From NCBI GenBank assembly GCA_021234155.1, contig JAJEKV010000036.1:5152209-5216208 (forward strand): a stretch of 64,000 bases of DNA, in the 5' to 3' direction. A program made the translations under genes and the position numbers. The notes under the pieces were generated by a model. That model saw only the letters and a list, made by a program, of their open reading frames with translations, was not told the DNA's origin and did no database searches. This document shows positions 1-12,240 of this stretch, piece by piece; position 1 is the stretch's first letter, and every line of letters begins with the position of its first letter. This stretch comes from Isoetes taiwanensis. Taxonomy: Eukaryota; Streptophyta; Lycopodiopsida; Isoetales; Isoetaceae.

Positions 1-328
1 CTTTTTTTTCAATTATGTAGGGATCCTTTTTTTTCAATTATCTATTCTAGGATCCTATCTTATGTGTGTTATGTTCATGGCATTGGTGCCATGTGCAATA
101 TGCCTATGATCAAGGTAAATAGCATAATCAAAACCGCAAAATTTATTTTCCAAAGCAGGCCAGTTGTAGTTTGATATTGCAATATCAATTCTATATTCAA
201 CCAAGAAAATGAACTTGACATTGCAATTGCACAACTACATTGAACAAAAAATAGAACAACATTGTTAGTAAGAAAAATGAACATGTAAGAAACCTACAAT
301 ATCACCATTGTGGGCGGCGCGTTTTATC
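1..328. other. Unassigned AT-rich sequence
   Basis: There is no convincing coding sequence here. A short open frame on the minus strand (75-284) has no recognisable domain. A 14-bp segment reading ggatccttttttttcaatta is imperfectly repeated in the first 60 bases. Confidence 0.5.
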
Positions 329-660
329 TAGGGGGGTTCACATAGTTTTGGCCATACAAACCATGTGAGTGGCCCGAAAGGGTTTGTTTTCCCCTTAAAC
401 CGTACATATACTCGTACCTAGGGGTAGCTTTTTGGGGTTTTTAGGGCAATTTTGGTACCGTATGTGGCTGGAAAGGGGGTTTCTAAAAAAAATCAAACGT
501 GTATACAAGGGGGTTTTTGCCGACCCCTTGCACGCAGGTGGCATACCCCCTATACAATAGGTGTACCCCCTGGGGTTTTATCCAATTCAACTATAGGTCC
601 CAGGGAGAGAGATGTGATGAAGCAAGACAGAACCTGGGTCTGATCTTAGGGCCTCACATT
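329..660 (+). mobile_element. hAT-like transposon end, fragment
   Basis: Position 329 begins TAGGGGGGTTCAC, nearly the same as the 14-bp terminal inverted repeat of element B (CCCGGGGGGTTCAC) and fitting the hAT terminal pattern YARNG. The following bases are rich in runs of G and C with several GGGGTTT-type words, as in the subterminal parts of elements A and B. I found no matching opposite end or 8-bp duplication, so the extent is a guess. It may be a solo end or a short non-autonomous copy. Confidence 0.35.
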
Positions 661-1410
661 CTAAGGACTAATTAAGGGTCTTAAAGGCCATTCTTTATAC
701 CTTTATTTGGGGCTTTAGTTTACGCAAGCATGTAATGAGAAAGTTTTAAACTTCAAACATATGATGCACCAATAACACTATCATGCAAAATCTATTTGTG
801 TCTAAACTAGTGCCTAATCCCAAAATGCCTTGGTTATTATGTGAGAGGCAAACAAGAAATCCATTCTTAGCCTGGCAGAAATCATGCAACACTGTTAAGG
901 TCAGAACATAGTTGTATTAGTACAAACTAGATATTTAAAGTTCAACCCACAAACAATCTCGCATTTGTTTTTACGAGACAACAAAACAACAAATATGCAA
1001 GCACACCTTCGGGGACCGGAGGGCAACCCTCCGTGCACAGCACCTTGTTTATTTCTGTTCGCCCCGTCGAATTTTTTTGGGCCGCAATATAAGTCTATAT
1101 TTTGATGTCATGTGTTTTGGAACAAATCTGAATGGGCGTCTGGCAGTGATAAGCTACAAGGCACATCGGCGAGAGTGGCGAGGTATAGTGGTGGATCTTT
1201 TAAGGCAATGGACAGTTCGACATGCTTCTGGCATGGCTTCTTCTTCTATGACCTTCTGCTTCTATGGTGCAAGCGTCTGCTTCTATGGAGTTTCAGAGCA
1301 AGAAGAATCGACTTCTATGGCACTCTGCCGCCATAGCCAAGCCGAGCTGAGGCTTCAAATTTGTAAGTCCCCTTTATTTTTTTATTTTTTTTAAGAAGTT
1401 CCCTTTATTC
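661..1410. other. No gene seen
   Basis: This stretch has no supported coding region. It contains a short hairpin-like word around 1011-1043 (GGAGGG...CCCTCC). Open frames at 1077-1394 lie just upstream of the LINE fragment, overlap one another in different frames and have no recognisable motif. Confidence 0.4.
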
Positions 1411-2697
1411 TGGCCTTGGACTCTTCTGGCTTTCCCCAAGGTTCTGGTGTCGAAATTCATCTGGCAGTTGTTGCAGGAGCAACAATCCCCAGGATTGGCT
1501 CTGTTGGCACAGTCGCTACGCCACTCTATTGTGTTTAGGAAGCCAGCAATTCCGGCTCAGTTGCCGTGGGCTTTGTTTGAGGATTTGCGGCCATTCCCTC
1601 ATGCTTCGCCTTTTCTTAAAGGTCTCCTCAAGGCCTGGAAGGTGGTCAAGGTTCTCTTTTCATTGGACCCTAGCAGGTGTATGGTAGCCTCCTCGCCCTT
1701 TCTTTGGGTACCCTTGGATTCTCGCATCTCCCTTGGCCTCTTCCCTACACCCGTGTATTTTCGGCGCCGATGGATTGCTGCGGGGTAACATCCATCCGCG
1801 GATCGGTATTGGGAGGGTCATCTCACCGCGCCGGGGAGTTTTTAGGGATCGATTTGGCCTTCTGGCGGGACATTCGGACTTGGGCGAGAATTGCGAATGC
1901 TATTCCATTGCGCTTGTCTTCTCAAGTCAATCGCGTTTGGAAGTCGATAGTGGACTTGATGCATCTCGGTTTGTAGCATCGGCTTATGGGCTTCTAGCGC
2001 AGACACATTGCCGCCGGATAAGTGGTCACTTAAGCTTCCAGGAGTAAGTGGCCCGCCATGTGGAAGTGGGCGGAATACATTGCCTCCTCCTAAAATCTGC
2101 ACCCTTCTATGGCGGCATCTTGCACCAGAGCCTCGTGGTGAATGTCCGAAAGTACACAGTTCAAGCCTCGGTAGCGAAACATGCCCTCTATGTGGGAGGC
2201 CGAGAGACCATTGAGCACCCGCTTTGTCCTATGCACAGAGGTAGGGGCAGCTTGGTCCTGGGTGAGAGCCCTCTTTGGGTCTTCACTGTGCAGTCAGAAG
2301 CTTCTCATGGGAGTCTTTCCTAGTAGTTGGTCAGTAGCCAAGCAGCAGGCGTTCCATTTATGCAGAGCTTGGCTTCTGTGGTTGATTTGGAAAAGACGGA
2401 GAGCGAAGGTCTTCCAGAATGCAGTGCTTAGCCCTTTTCGGTTGGTTCCGATCTTGAGGCATAAGTTGTGGCAGGCTTACCAAGTCTCAAGCTTGTCTGG
2501 CACAGTTAAGTGGGAAATTTGGTCGACATTCCTACAGATTGTGAATCATGATGGGCACTTCATTTCTTAGCACCACATTTATCATTGTACTTGATCACGT
2601 TCTAGTGGTTTAATATATTCCTATATTCTTCAAAAAAAAAAGACATTTCAGATTTTTAACATAAAATTGGCCTTGGACTTTTCTACCTTTCTCTAAG
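1411..2697 (+). mobile_element. 5'-truncated LINE with zinc-binding C-terminus
   Basis: Several frames on the plus strand preserve the C-terminal end of a plant L1-type LINE ORF2. A zinc-binding reverse-transcriptase tail (CPLCGRP...ETIEHPL) lies around 2150-2260, followed by a tryptophan-rich tail with LWLIWKRRRAKVFQN near 2370-2420. A poly(A) run follows at 2630-2641. The frame changes several times, so it is dead. A 30-bp segment at 1411-1440 recurs with five mismatches at 2668-2697 and may be a decayed target-site duplication, although about 26 bases separate the second copy from the poly(A). Three of the five changes read C to T and one G to A, as expected for methylated DNA decaying by deamination. 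The reverse transcriptase core is missing. Confidence 0.6.
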
Positions 2698-4071
2698 ACC
2701 TTTCGGAATTCTTCCATAAAACTGAGTTAAGATTTCTTCCATAAATTCGTTTAGTATGATCGCTACTATGGCGGCAGACTCTGAGCCTGTATACAGGGCC
2801 TTATCAAACAAACATGGACAAATCAAAGAAAACTATATTACTTCCTGCCGAATCATCCAGAAAATGCAATTGGAAGGAATCGGGCAGAAGTAAGAGCTAG
2901 GCAAAAACAACGCATGGAAAGCACAGGCGCTGAAGCTTCGGCCTTCTGCAAAAAATAGGCCTCCTGGGCAAAAAACACATGTCTGCATTGGCGCATCCCA
3001 GAGGCTGCCGAAACTGGCTGTGGACTGCAGGACAACAAAGTTCAAATATGATAAATTATGGCAGACAAAGTTCTATATCTGACTGTAAAATACCATTGTT
3101 AATACGCCCATTCCATTAAATAAATATATCTTCCAGCTAGAATGTCAAATTTAAAAGGCTACCTTATAGTACCATGCTTAAGCTATCAATGCCAGGGAAT
3201 GCCAGCTTTGAGAAGAACTGATGACAAATCCAGAAGTTATGCTGTAGTATCATACTCGGGCTATCAAGAAAAGACTTCTAGGGAAAACTTATTGTCTTTC
3301 AGAGTAAGAAACTGTCTGACCGCCTTGATAATATCTAATTTCAAAAGGCCTAGTGATATATAATGGCTTCATTATAATATATTCACTAGTTTCACATATA
3401 TATAACTAAATAGAATTCAAGAATTGGCCAGCTAAAGATTAGTTTCACTTATGCAGGCAATTGTCCTGATTCGAAAGTAAAGCAAAGTAAAACCTTAAAG
3501 AGTTCATTTCCTTTTTCTCTCTCCCTCTGTGCAAGCCATTTCCTTTCCAACAATGATTTGGAAGATGCCAACTTTGGACCTCTGCATCATTTAATGTAAA
3601 AACTTCAGCAAATTCATTTTCTACAAAATGCAAAAACTTCTTTTGATTTTGAACAACAAAAACAGGTTCTACTTCTAATACTTATAAAGAAATTTCGTTT
3701 AAACTCCTTTAACACCTTGACGAAAATGTGTTTGCAAGAATACAAGTACTAGGCGTCCATAACAATGGTTGTCACAAAACCATAAACAAAATATATGGAA
3801 AATCAAAATATATGAAAAGTCATCCTTGCGTCATCATGCATAAAATGCATTAAAGTATCATTTCACACAAACAAAAATAATGAACTCCAATCTTGCTTTC
3901 TAGCCAACACTACTTTTTCATAGCATCTCTAGAGCCTATTTGCAACCTACCCAGAGTGCATATAACTGCACATTCATTTGCGATCATTATGAACTGCATT
4001 ATCTCCGAATTGGCAGAGACAGTGAGCACCAACAGTAATTTCATTAAACAATAATTCATGTCGCCAACAAT
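2698..4071. other. No gene seen
   Basis: The sequence is AT-rich and non-coding in appearance. Short open frames on both strands (for example 3142-3363 and 3445-3633) have no recognised domain or splice structure. Confidence 0.4.
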
Positions 4072-4090
4072 AATTTTATCAAGGGGGGTG

Positions 4091-4120
4091 CGCACATGTA
4101 TTTCGTAGAATACATGTGCG
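4091..4120. repeat. Subterminal palindrome of element A
   Basis: CGCACATGTATT and AATACATGTGCG are perfect 12-bp inverted arms around a 6-base loop, starting 11 bases inside the left end. A decayed version sits at the matching place in element B (about 17912-17943). Subterminal repeats in hAT elements commonly bind transposase; that role is inferred here. Confidence 0.65.
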
Positions 4121-4330
4121 TGGACGGAGAAGGGGTTTTTTTGAAAAAAAAAAGTACATATACATGCAGTGTGTCTTACGTTTTGGCACCTCGACTGTAT
4201 GCATTTTCACGGTTCCGGAAGGGTTTTCTTCGATCAGCTAAGACGTTAGAATACGTTTTGAGGGTTAGGAATCTGAAGCTTGTTGCCAGATATACGTTAA
4301 GGTATTTGGTGTTTTGGAGGTAATCTTTTG

Positions 4331-5739
4331 AGCTTATTTTGCTTATTTTGTCCTGTTGCCTTGCCCCATAAAATAAAACTCTGTTACAGAGTTCGGTTAT
4401 GAACGGATGAGCTAAGGCGGAACTCTGCTATGCCAATACTTCATCTTTGGCAGATTTGCATTGCAGAAAATGCAACAAAGTTACATGGCAGATGTCGAAA
4501 CTGGCATAGGCATACGCCTACTCTGCCGTAACTGCTTATTATTGATGGGATGCTGTATTTTCAAATGTCGAAATTGCTGGTGGCGAATCTTTGGACTGCC
4601 AAAATGACTCATTGTGGTGGTGTATACCACTACTTCAATAGTCAGATCCATTTGCATTATTTTGCAGTGAATAATCTGATGTTAAAGCAGGCTAATGGTA
4701 TATTGTACAAATATAGATATGTCTAAGTTGTTGGATCCAGAATGCTAAGAATTAAAACTGAGAAACAGAGTTAAAAGTGCTAAATGAAGGAACAATGATG
4801 GATTTGTTACTATTTATAAGAGTGCATGTTGCCTTCCCATTTTGCTCCTTATCATTTATTATATGGCATGCTTCTTAGTTTATTGTAAAGACTTCTATAG
4901 CTTGCTTAGGTGTCTGGCAGTATGCTTTAGTGCTACAATACAAGGTTTTCCAAGCTCTATAGGTCTTGATGCTTTTGGGGATGGCTTAGAGTGCACAGTT
5001 TCTGCCTAACTAGGATCTTCATAGATGGTAGTTTGCCTCTGTAGATTGCTTGATGTCTGATAGTCATGTTTATCCTTGCTTTCTAGTGTTCAGATAAAAT
5101 GGCAGCCTGCAGCATGCTAACCTTTGTGCCTTTTTTGCTGCCATAGATGTTGTAGTTTAGCTTATAATGGTGCATACCATTGAGATGGGGATGTACCCAA
5201 GTAAAAACTTACATGGAGTTGCTAAACTATTGGTTTGAACTCATAAAACGTTGGTTCTTACCACAATAAATTAAGGGCTTGCCTTTAAATAGTGATGGGA
5301 CTGTTTGGTTAAGTGTCTCAAACTCTATACTGCTTTGTTTGAATGACCTCTAGTATTGATACTGAACATGATCAAGCTGCAAGGTAAGGCAGCACTTAAA
5401 TGGTTATGGGATGGTTTCATGCGAATCACTATTTCGTGCATGTTTACTGCATAGAAGGAGTGGTATTTTGATTTGAAAGGCATAACTGGGAGGTTACTAG
5501 CAGTGGTACATTCTTTCAGTGCGTCGTGGATATTCGAGAAGCCAGCCTGTTGTTACTTGGATATTCTATGGTGTGAGCATCATGTTAGTAGAAGATTGTC
5601 ATTTTTCCCTTTGCAATACATCAACAGGCTATAACCAGCCTATTTTCACTAGCATATTGTATTTTGATTTTGTGAGATAGCGTATTTGTATCAGTACATT
5701 CGCACTTCTTTAAAAACCAGGTGATGGTCCGTCTCTGGG
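4331..5739. other. Element A interior, no gene seen
   Basis: The first roughly 400 bases (to about 4720) match the right subterminal region of element B. The rest has many stops in all frames and no recognisable protein. Confidence 0.45.
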
Positions 5740-5753
5740 AAACTTGCGGTATT

Positions 5754-5787
<34 letters not shown>

Positions 5788-6329
5788 TGAAGGCTTAGTA
5801 TTTATATTAATATAGATATTTGTGTACATATGGACACAAATGCATCATATGCATCATAAGCTGTGTTACAAGCACAATTACAGTGACATACGCCTTCATG
5901 TGCTATCGGGATCTCGACCCCAAACTGAGTTAGCCATAGCGCATTAGAGTGAAGGTCGATCCTTTTCCACTTCAGCTTCTTTACCAACACCAGAATGTTC
6001 CCTGCGAATTTCAAAATAAAGTTAGATAAGGATGAAAAGGTTTCAACTGTGCATACCGAAAATCTCCTCAATCCATTTAAGATCATATTTAGTTTGCTCA
6101 ATGATAGCCTGAGGCCAAATAATCTCCTCTTTGAAGATCAGGGAATTTCTTCCCTTCCACATCCTCCAAAGGAGAAGATAAATACGCCAATTTGATGGAT
6201 TTTCAGGAAGAAAGAAGTCCGTGGGGCTCATGGTCCTAAGATTGGGCATATTAAGCTCAGTCTCGGCTAACTCCAGAGTCCATTCGGCCCATAGACAGTT
6301 TCTGAAAAGATGATAAACTTGCGGTATTG
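5740..6329 (-). mobile_element. Short 5'-truncated LINE with 15-bp target duplication
   Basis: AAACTTGCGGTATTG occurs at 5740-5754 and again at 6315-6329, flanking an insert at 5755-6314. The insert begins on the plus strand with a long T run (about 5755-5786), the poly(A) tail of an element on the minus strand. Its minus-strand frame at 6249-6043 reads as the C-terminal tail of a LINE ORF2, with LLLWRMWKGRNSLIF and IIEQTKYDLKWIEEIF. Truncation at the 5' end, the tail and an exact 15-bp duplication are the normal products of target-primed reverse transcription. The exact duplication indicates a fairly recent insertion into element A. Confidence 0.85.
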
Positions 6330-7094
6330 TAGTCTAGCATTGTGCTCAAATGCATGTGCTTGATATCAATCCTGCATCATGTTATTTCTGAGGGGCAAAG
6401 AAGGCCCCTTCTTATCTTGTAATGTGCTCCAGGCCTGTCTAAGTGGTCTGTTAGAAGCCTCTTGATTCGGTAGATGCGTTTTGAGATCCCAAATCTGCTC
6501 TAATATCCTTCTCGCAGGTTGATCATCTTTATCATGTCTTCATATTCATTATCCTTCTTCTCTCCCTGCTTCTTTCTTATTGAAACTGGACGGCCAAGCT
6601 TAATCCATTAATTTCTAGCTTGCCTCAATTGTATGAGGTAGGGCCAGAGATAAGAAAAGGAAACAACAAGTTAAAACCACTTCATTGTGCATGTCGCGCT
6701 TAGCGTGAAGGATACTAAACAAAGTGTACTCGCACTATGCGCAAGACAGCATGATACTCTGTGAATGCTTTAACTGCAGTCTAGCTGTAGCATGAGTACA
6801 CTGAAGCAATATAACAGGGTAATTAACTTACGAGGAATATTGTACCACCCTTGCAATTGTGTTCAGGTCTGTACTTATTGTAATGAGTGCAAGTTAAGGT
6901 GTTGCATCAATAGAATCTTACCAATCAAATGATCCGCCCCACATGTGTGACAACGGCCGACTGTATTTAATATCGTCGAGAACAATATACGTATAAGTTG
7001 ATGTCATGGCAATGTCATTGCAGAATACTAGATCTGGTTGGAATACTAGCGTATTCCCTTCACATCTAACATCTTTGCTTCAAGTCTGGCATCT
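6330..7094. other. Element A interior, no gene seen
   Basis: There is no supported coding sequence. The stretch just upstream of the coiled-coil ORF could hold its promoter, but I see no clear element. Confidence 0.35.
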
Positions 7095-7538
7095 ATGGCC
7101 TTCTCGTCCTCCACTGCTGAGAAACGAAAATGCCCAAGTCCAGAACTCCCTGCTGACATAGTTTTAGGTGTTTTAATGAAGAGGTTGAAGGAGCAAGATG
7201 ATCATTTAAAGAGGAATGCTGAAGTCATTCGGCAGAAAGAAGAAGAAAATGAATTCAACCTGCTCATGCTTCAAAGCCAGGAGAGGCATATCATGCGGTT
7301 AAATAGAAGGCTAGACTGGAGAGGAAGGTTATGCCCCAACAACTGCACTGAGGTGGTTTTGACTGCAACGAGGTTGCTCATTCAAGCAGAAGAAAATGTT
7401 CTGGCAGTGGCACGGAAGCGGGACTTGTACAAAGATATGGTGGACCAACTAGAAGAACGCTTAGATGTTTTAATTGCGCACCTAAGGAGAGAAGACGGAG
7501 ATGATGATGAAGAAGAGCTCGCATTGGAGCGACAATGA
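7095..7538 (+). CDS. Uncharacterised 147-residue coiled-coil protein
   Basis: This is a clean open frame with ATG start and TGA stop inside element A. The product is highly charged. After a short N-terminal stretch containing KRKCPSPELPADIVLG, residues of about 25-80 form a helical region rich in Lys, Glu, Gln and Leu. A Cys pair (RLCPNNC) sits near residue 77, a second helical region spans about 85-135, and the tail is acidic (REDGDDDEEELALE). The pattern suggests a dimerising coiled coil; I do not recognise the family. It lies on the strand opposite the element protein at 7764-10020. It could be an accessory transposon protein, a captured host fragment or an exon of a longer gene. Copy two of this block starts downstream of it, so no comparison is possible here. 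Confidence 0.5.
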   Translation: MAFSSSTAEKRKCPSPELPADIVLGVLMKRLKEQDDHLKRNAEVIRQKEEENEFNLLMLQSQERHIMRLNRRLDWRGRLCPNNCTEVVLTATRLLIQAEENVLAVARKRDLYKDMVDQLEERLDVLIAHLRREDGDDDEEELALERQ

Positions 7539-7763
7539 CTTGTTCTTCTGTTTCATTCTCCAATGTAACAATTTTTCCAACTGTAAACAAAGTAATATTT
7601 TTTTATTACTGTCCTGGACAGCATCACACCACGCAAAGTCACTTGGATGCAAATAACAGTAAAGATGACTTTTCGCACTATATGATCCAAATATGATCAA
7701 CGACGCGAAAGTACACTTATGCAAACGACGACGTAGACACGTACTTCGCGTTGTATGAACACA

Positions 7764-10020
7764 CTATGCATTACAAGTAGGTTTTAACGATTCTTTGTCT
7801 CTTAAATTTCCACTCTTGCAATGCTTGCGGGGCCCTAGGACATTTTTTGCAAGCTTCTGTTTCCTCTTCAACATTATGCTAATGGTGGTTACCACTTCTG
7901 GGTTGCTCCTTAAAGCTGCCTTCTTGTCATATTTAGCCATCGCCCTTCTATAGAACCACTCTGTAATTTGTCTGAGAGGGTTGGTTCCCACATTTCCACC
8001 CCCTCTTTGAGTGTTCCATTGAAAGGCTATTTTTCATGCGACTTCTCCATGCCTTGTGCACTCCAGACTGCTAGGCTACCATACTTCCTAAAAAAATCCA
8101 GGTGCATGAGCCCAAAAGATATGGAAGTAGTGCGTGAAATTGCTCTCTCCCCATGCATCTATATAAGCATTAATAAATTTGTTATTCGCTTTGATGAACA
8201 TTTTTGCATCTTCTTTTGTGAGGTCCATTCTTTGAATGTACGGGAGGGGAACAATTCAGACAATGCATCCCATGCCCTTTTTTTTTTCCCTTAATGCGAG
8301 CGAATGCCATCATGGGTCTTGTTACTCAGCATCAATCGGCAATTTTCTATATTCATAGACCTTTTCACTCATACTACTTTTTGTTGGAAGCCTCTTTATG
8401 ACTCTTTATAAAGCGTCGAGCTTTCACCCCTCCAATTGACACCTTACGCGACACACTTGTTCTTCCCGGCTTTTTCTCTTTGAACTCTAATTTGACATTC
8501 CCACCATACAAACCCTGCTTCTGATAGAACATGTTCAACTCTACGAATTCTTTCCTATCTTCTTTTTTGTCTAAAATGTTCCATACAAATCCGCAGCTCA
8601 AAGATATTATGTCGATTATTCTCACAAAGCCATGTAAAGTGCAGATATGGACTCTCTCCAATGGAATGGCGAAAATACCATGGAACTTGGGATCTTGTTC
8701 TCCTCTATTGGGAGCATTTGCTTGATTAAAGGATAAGGTTGAAATTATCCTCTTAGTACTTGACTTCCTTGCATGATTGCAGTAGAGACAACTTTTTGCA
8801 TGTTCCTTGCCCTTCACCGCTTACGTTGTACATTGCTTTCTCAGTTTTTAAATCGGAGGCCAAGTGAAAGATGACTTTGTAAAAACCATATTGATCTACT
8901 TGCAGTTTTTCCCCTCCCTCGAATCTGGATATTATACTCGGGATGTCAATTTGGCTGAACACCCATTTCAGTGCCTCGTATATCTCTTTTTGAACTTTAA
9001 AGAGACCTAACCACCAGGTGTTATCTTCAGATTGACATGAGAACCATTTCTCGACAGCCTTCTTCTCCGCGTCTGTCACCTCTACATCTTTCTTGTTAGT
9101 CTTGTTGCTCTTTGATTTTGCATGTGCAATTGCATTCTCAATTGCTCTATTCATGATGACAATAGATACCCTCTCATACTTCTCAAACTTGATGAGTTCC
9201 ATTTCATCCAATTTTATGTCAACTTCGATCTCACCATTGGTTTCTTCAACTGTTAAGTCATAATATTTGACAAGGAATTGTAAGAGACCAACTAGGCCAA
9301 GCTAAAGATTATTGCGTTCATTCATCCCAAATATATCACAACAATCCTTGCCATTCTTATCCTTTATGGCTATGGCAGGCCCAACACATTCAACATGGTG
9401 CATCTCTCCTAATACGTCAAACACCATCTTTGTCCTAGTACCCCTTGTATTCTCAACAATTTGTGGACGTGTACTTTTTTTATGCCCATTCTTTTAAATG
9501 CTTTATGGAATGGCTTGAATAGAGAACGTTAACCAAGCCTACTAATGCCTACATCGTCACAAACAGTCTATACATCTGCCTCTTCTAGCTTCTTATATAT
9601 CTCTAATACCATCTTCTTTAGACAAGAGTTGTAAAATTTTGTGAATCATGTCCACTATCTCCTTGTTTGTTGCTAGGTTCTTCACTACGTAACCAAGATT
9701 GCTTCTAGTTTTGCCACATCTTGATTGGCCTTTTCTAGTGCTGTAAACACACTTTGTGGTCGTGACCTTGCATCTGAATGCACCTGATCCAAACTTCAGT
9801 TCCTCTATCGCTCGAAAGTTCTTCTTCCTCTCTTGCAAGCCAAGCAGTGTCTTCTTCAAATTCTTTAACCTACACTGAAGCCCAAAGTTTGTTTTTTCGA
9901 GCTCTTTCATCTTTTCCTGTAGCTACCCTATTACCAATTTGGACTTGTCCACTTCGTATCTCAGAGAGTTCTCTCTCGAGGCCATCACTCCTTTCCTTCA
10001 TTATAGTGGGTAATGAAGCG
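7764..10020 (-). pseudogene. Broken uncharacterised element protein (coiled coil, CxxC, LH-x-FVRIID motif)
   Basis: Several minus-strand frames join into one protein with frameshifts. It starts near 10005 (MKERSDGLERELSEI), runs through a coiled coil (9910-9593), a lysine-rich helical part (9211-8753), a CxxC motif (SCLYCNHARKS) and the core containing GIFAIPLERVHICTLHGFVRIID (8817-8374, quoted here only as the shorter signature LERVHICTLHGFVRIID), and ends with a tail containing ITEWFYRRAMAKYDKKAAL (7991-7764). From memory the LH-x-FVRI-D signature recalls uncharacterised transposon proteins with a D-x-LH-x-x-LRI-x-D motif, but I cannot verify this. The same exons exist in the second block (about 55460-57090) with different frame errors, so part of the damage may be sequence error. 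It is the best candidate for element A's own protein. Confidence 0.45.
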
Positions 10021-10309
10021 AGAGAAAAAAGAGCTGCTGGTTTAAGTTATAACTCTCTTGTGACAATTGGAAGCAACTCCTCTCAAGAACCTGTATTCAA
10101 TTTCGAATGCCTTCATCGTCTCTTAATCCCTCACAATATCCAAGGAGGCCAGAGTTACCATCACTACAAAATCGGACTAAACTTGACACGTCCCGAAATG
10201 ACGATTTCTTATTATTTAACAGATCCAATGCATATAAACTATCATCTGCCTAGATGTCGATACTTTTTGAGCCTGCAAGACGCAATATGTCAAGGTCTAA
10301 GTTCTTAGT

Positions 10310-12240
10310 TTTTAGACCTCACTTTTTGCGATTGAAGACTGAAGCATATTCATGAGTCAGTTGGATTCTTATCCACACATCATTTGGAGCTTCTATACTG
10401 CGTGGATCACACAACACGAATGAGGTGTATAGTTTGTATGCTCTATACCAATTCGCGTTATGTGATCCGACTGTCCGTAAAAATCCTGTTCTTGAAATTT
10501 GCAAGGTGCATACGAAAATGGAAAAGTCAATTCTTTTACAATCCATGCTTTTATACATTAAGCAAATTCAAATTTCGAATTGTAAGGGGCGAGAAGCTTA
10601 TATTGGGATGAACTAAAGATCCTGGTTTATGAACTTAAGGCGCATCGCCTTGAAATGAAAGTGAGATATAAAGCTTGAACTTACACATTCAAATTTTGAA
10701 TTGTAGAAGGGGGAGGGAGGGGAAGCACAGTATGGGCATGGCCTCTAAATAAAAATAGCGCAAGATCAGAATAGGAGACGAGCGCACTTGGTATCTGACA
10801 AACCAAAACAGACACCATCGTCACTGGCCGACATGCTTTGATGCAAGTGATTTTTTAGAGCGCCACACATTTTATCTGTCTGTCTGAAAACCGACAGATT
10901 TAAAGACAGATGGCGCCATAAATGTGTGATCCCCCCATTTTGAGGGAATATTCCAATTAAATCTATAATTATGAGAGTTTGGTATCCTACATGGCATGGG
11001 AAAAAGGGAGCGGAAATATGAGGTGGAATGGGTGATAGGGTATTACTGTGTTTCTGCAACAACACAATCAACAAGGTACATGGTGGATCTTTTGGAAGTC
11101 AGCTTGTTGCACCTTGGTTATTCAAGCATTCATTAGTGGAGGCCAGCATGTTCAACAACATTATAGCAGCGTGCTGAAATTCTGCACTGGATAGTGGCCA
11201 GTTGGCATGAAACTTGCGGCATGAAGACTAGCTTGGGTTTCTGCAATGTTTATCTCAAAATGAGACTATAAACATGAAGTGTGTCTGCTCATGATAGACA
11301 TCTTAGGTTCTCCCATTATTTTCATATTTATAGCTGTTTCAGGTTTTAGAAAGGGTCAATATTGCGTTTGCCTCCATGCATGATAGTTGTTCGGGGATTT
11401 TGGAATGGTCATTGCGGCCTGGTTTAACAAGAGATCGCTTTTACATCCTTGTGTATATCTAACACTTTGTTGCATGATGTTGTACTTTGTTATACGCTAG
11501 TGACAAGCCAAGTGCAAAATCTGTGGTGACATGGAGGGCATTTTGTATCAGGGATGTTGGATTACTATAAGAGAAGCCCCCTAGAAAGCTTCTAATTGGT
11601 TTTCCTTTGGTTTTTCCCATTACTATATAGAGGTCCTGCGGACACTGCCAAGCAATGGCACATGCAAGGAGTTGCGACAATTAGAATCATGTATATTGAA
11701 TTTTACAATCAGAATCATGTATATTGAATTTTATATATAGTGAGGCCTTCGGATGGGCATTCATATCTCGGAATCATGTATATTGAATTTTATATAGTGA
11801 GATGTCGGATGGGCATTCATTTCTCTATGTCTACTTCTCCTACTGGTTTTGAGAAAGTATGAATCATGATTCATTTCATATTCCCCTTGTTGAAAGCCTG
11901 AGTTGGTTAACGTCTCTCCATGAAAATAATTTGGTGTACAAAAAGAAAGGGGTGCTTTTGCATTGGCTTGCACTGCGGTTGCCAGCCTTGCTTGTTCAAC
12001 CTACTTCAACCAGGGCATCAACTACCTCTTTTACATCTTCCTTCTCCCTCTGCATTTACAAGGCAGCCGATAAACGTCATGCTTACAGCCTTAAATTTTG
12101 CACTATTTTGAACCCCCAACAAGGCATTTCTACAATCTTAAAATTGAAAGCCTCAACAAGGCAGCTGACAAACATGATCTCTACATCCTAAAAATTTGCA
12201 TGATTTTGAAAACCCCAGTGACCTTATAGCCTTTTATTGT
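10310..12240. other. Element A interior, no gene seen
   Basis: There are only short open frames in conflicting registers. Near 11690-11810 a segment containing ATCATGTATATTGAATTTTA is repeated three times. Copy two is 57370-59330 with many small differences. Confidence 0.4.

Noticed and set aside
452-643. Short open frame in the hAT-like end fragment
   Set aside because: No motif; it lies in GC-run-rich subterminal sequence.
9778-10308. 176-codon plus-strand open frame
   Set aside because: It is antisense to the conserved coiled-coil part of the element protein and not preserved in the second copy.
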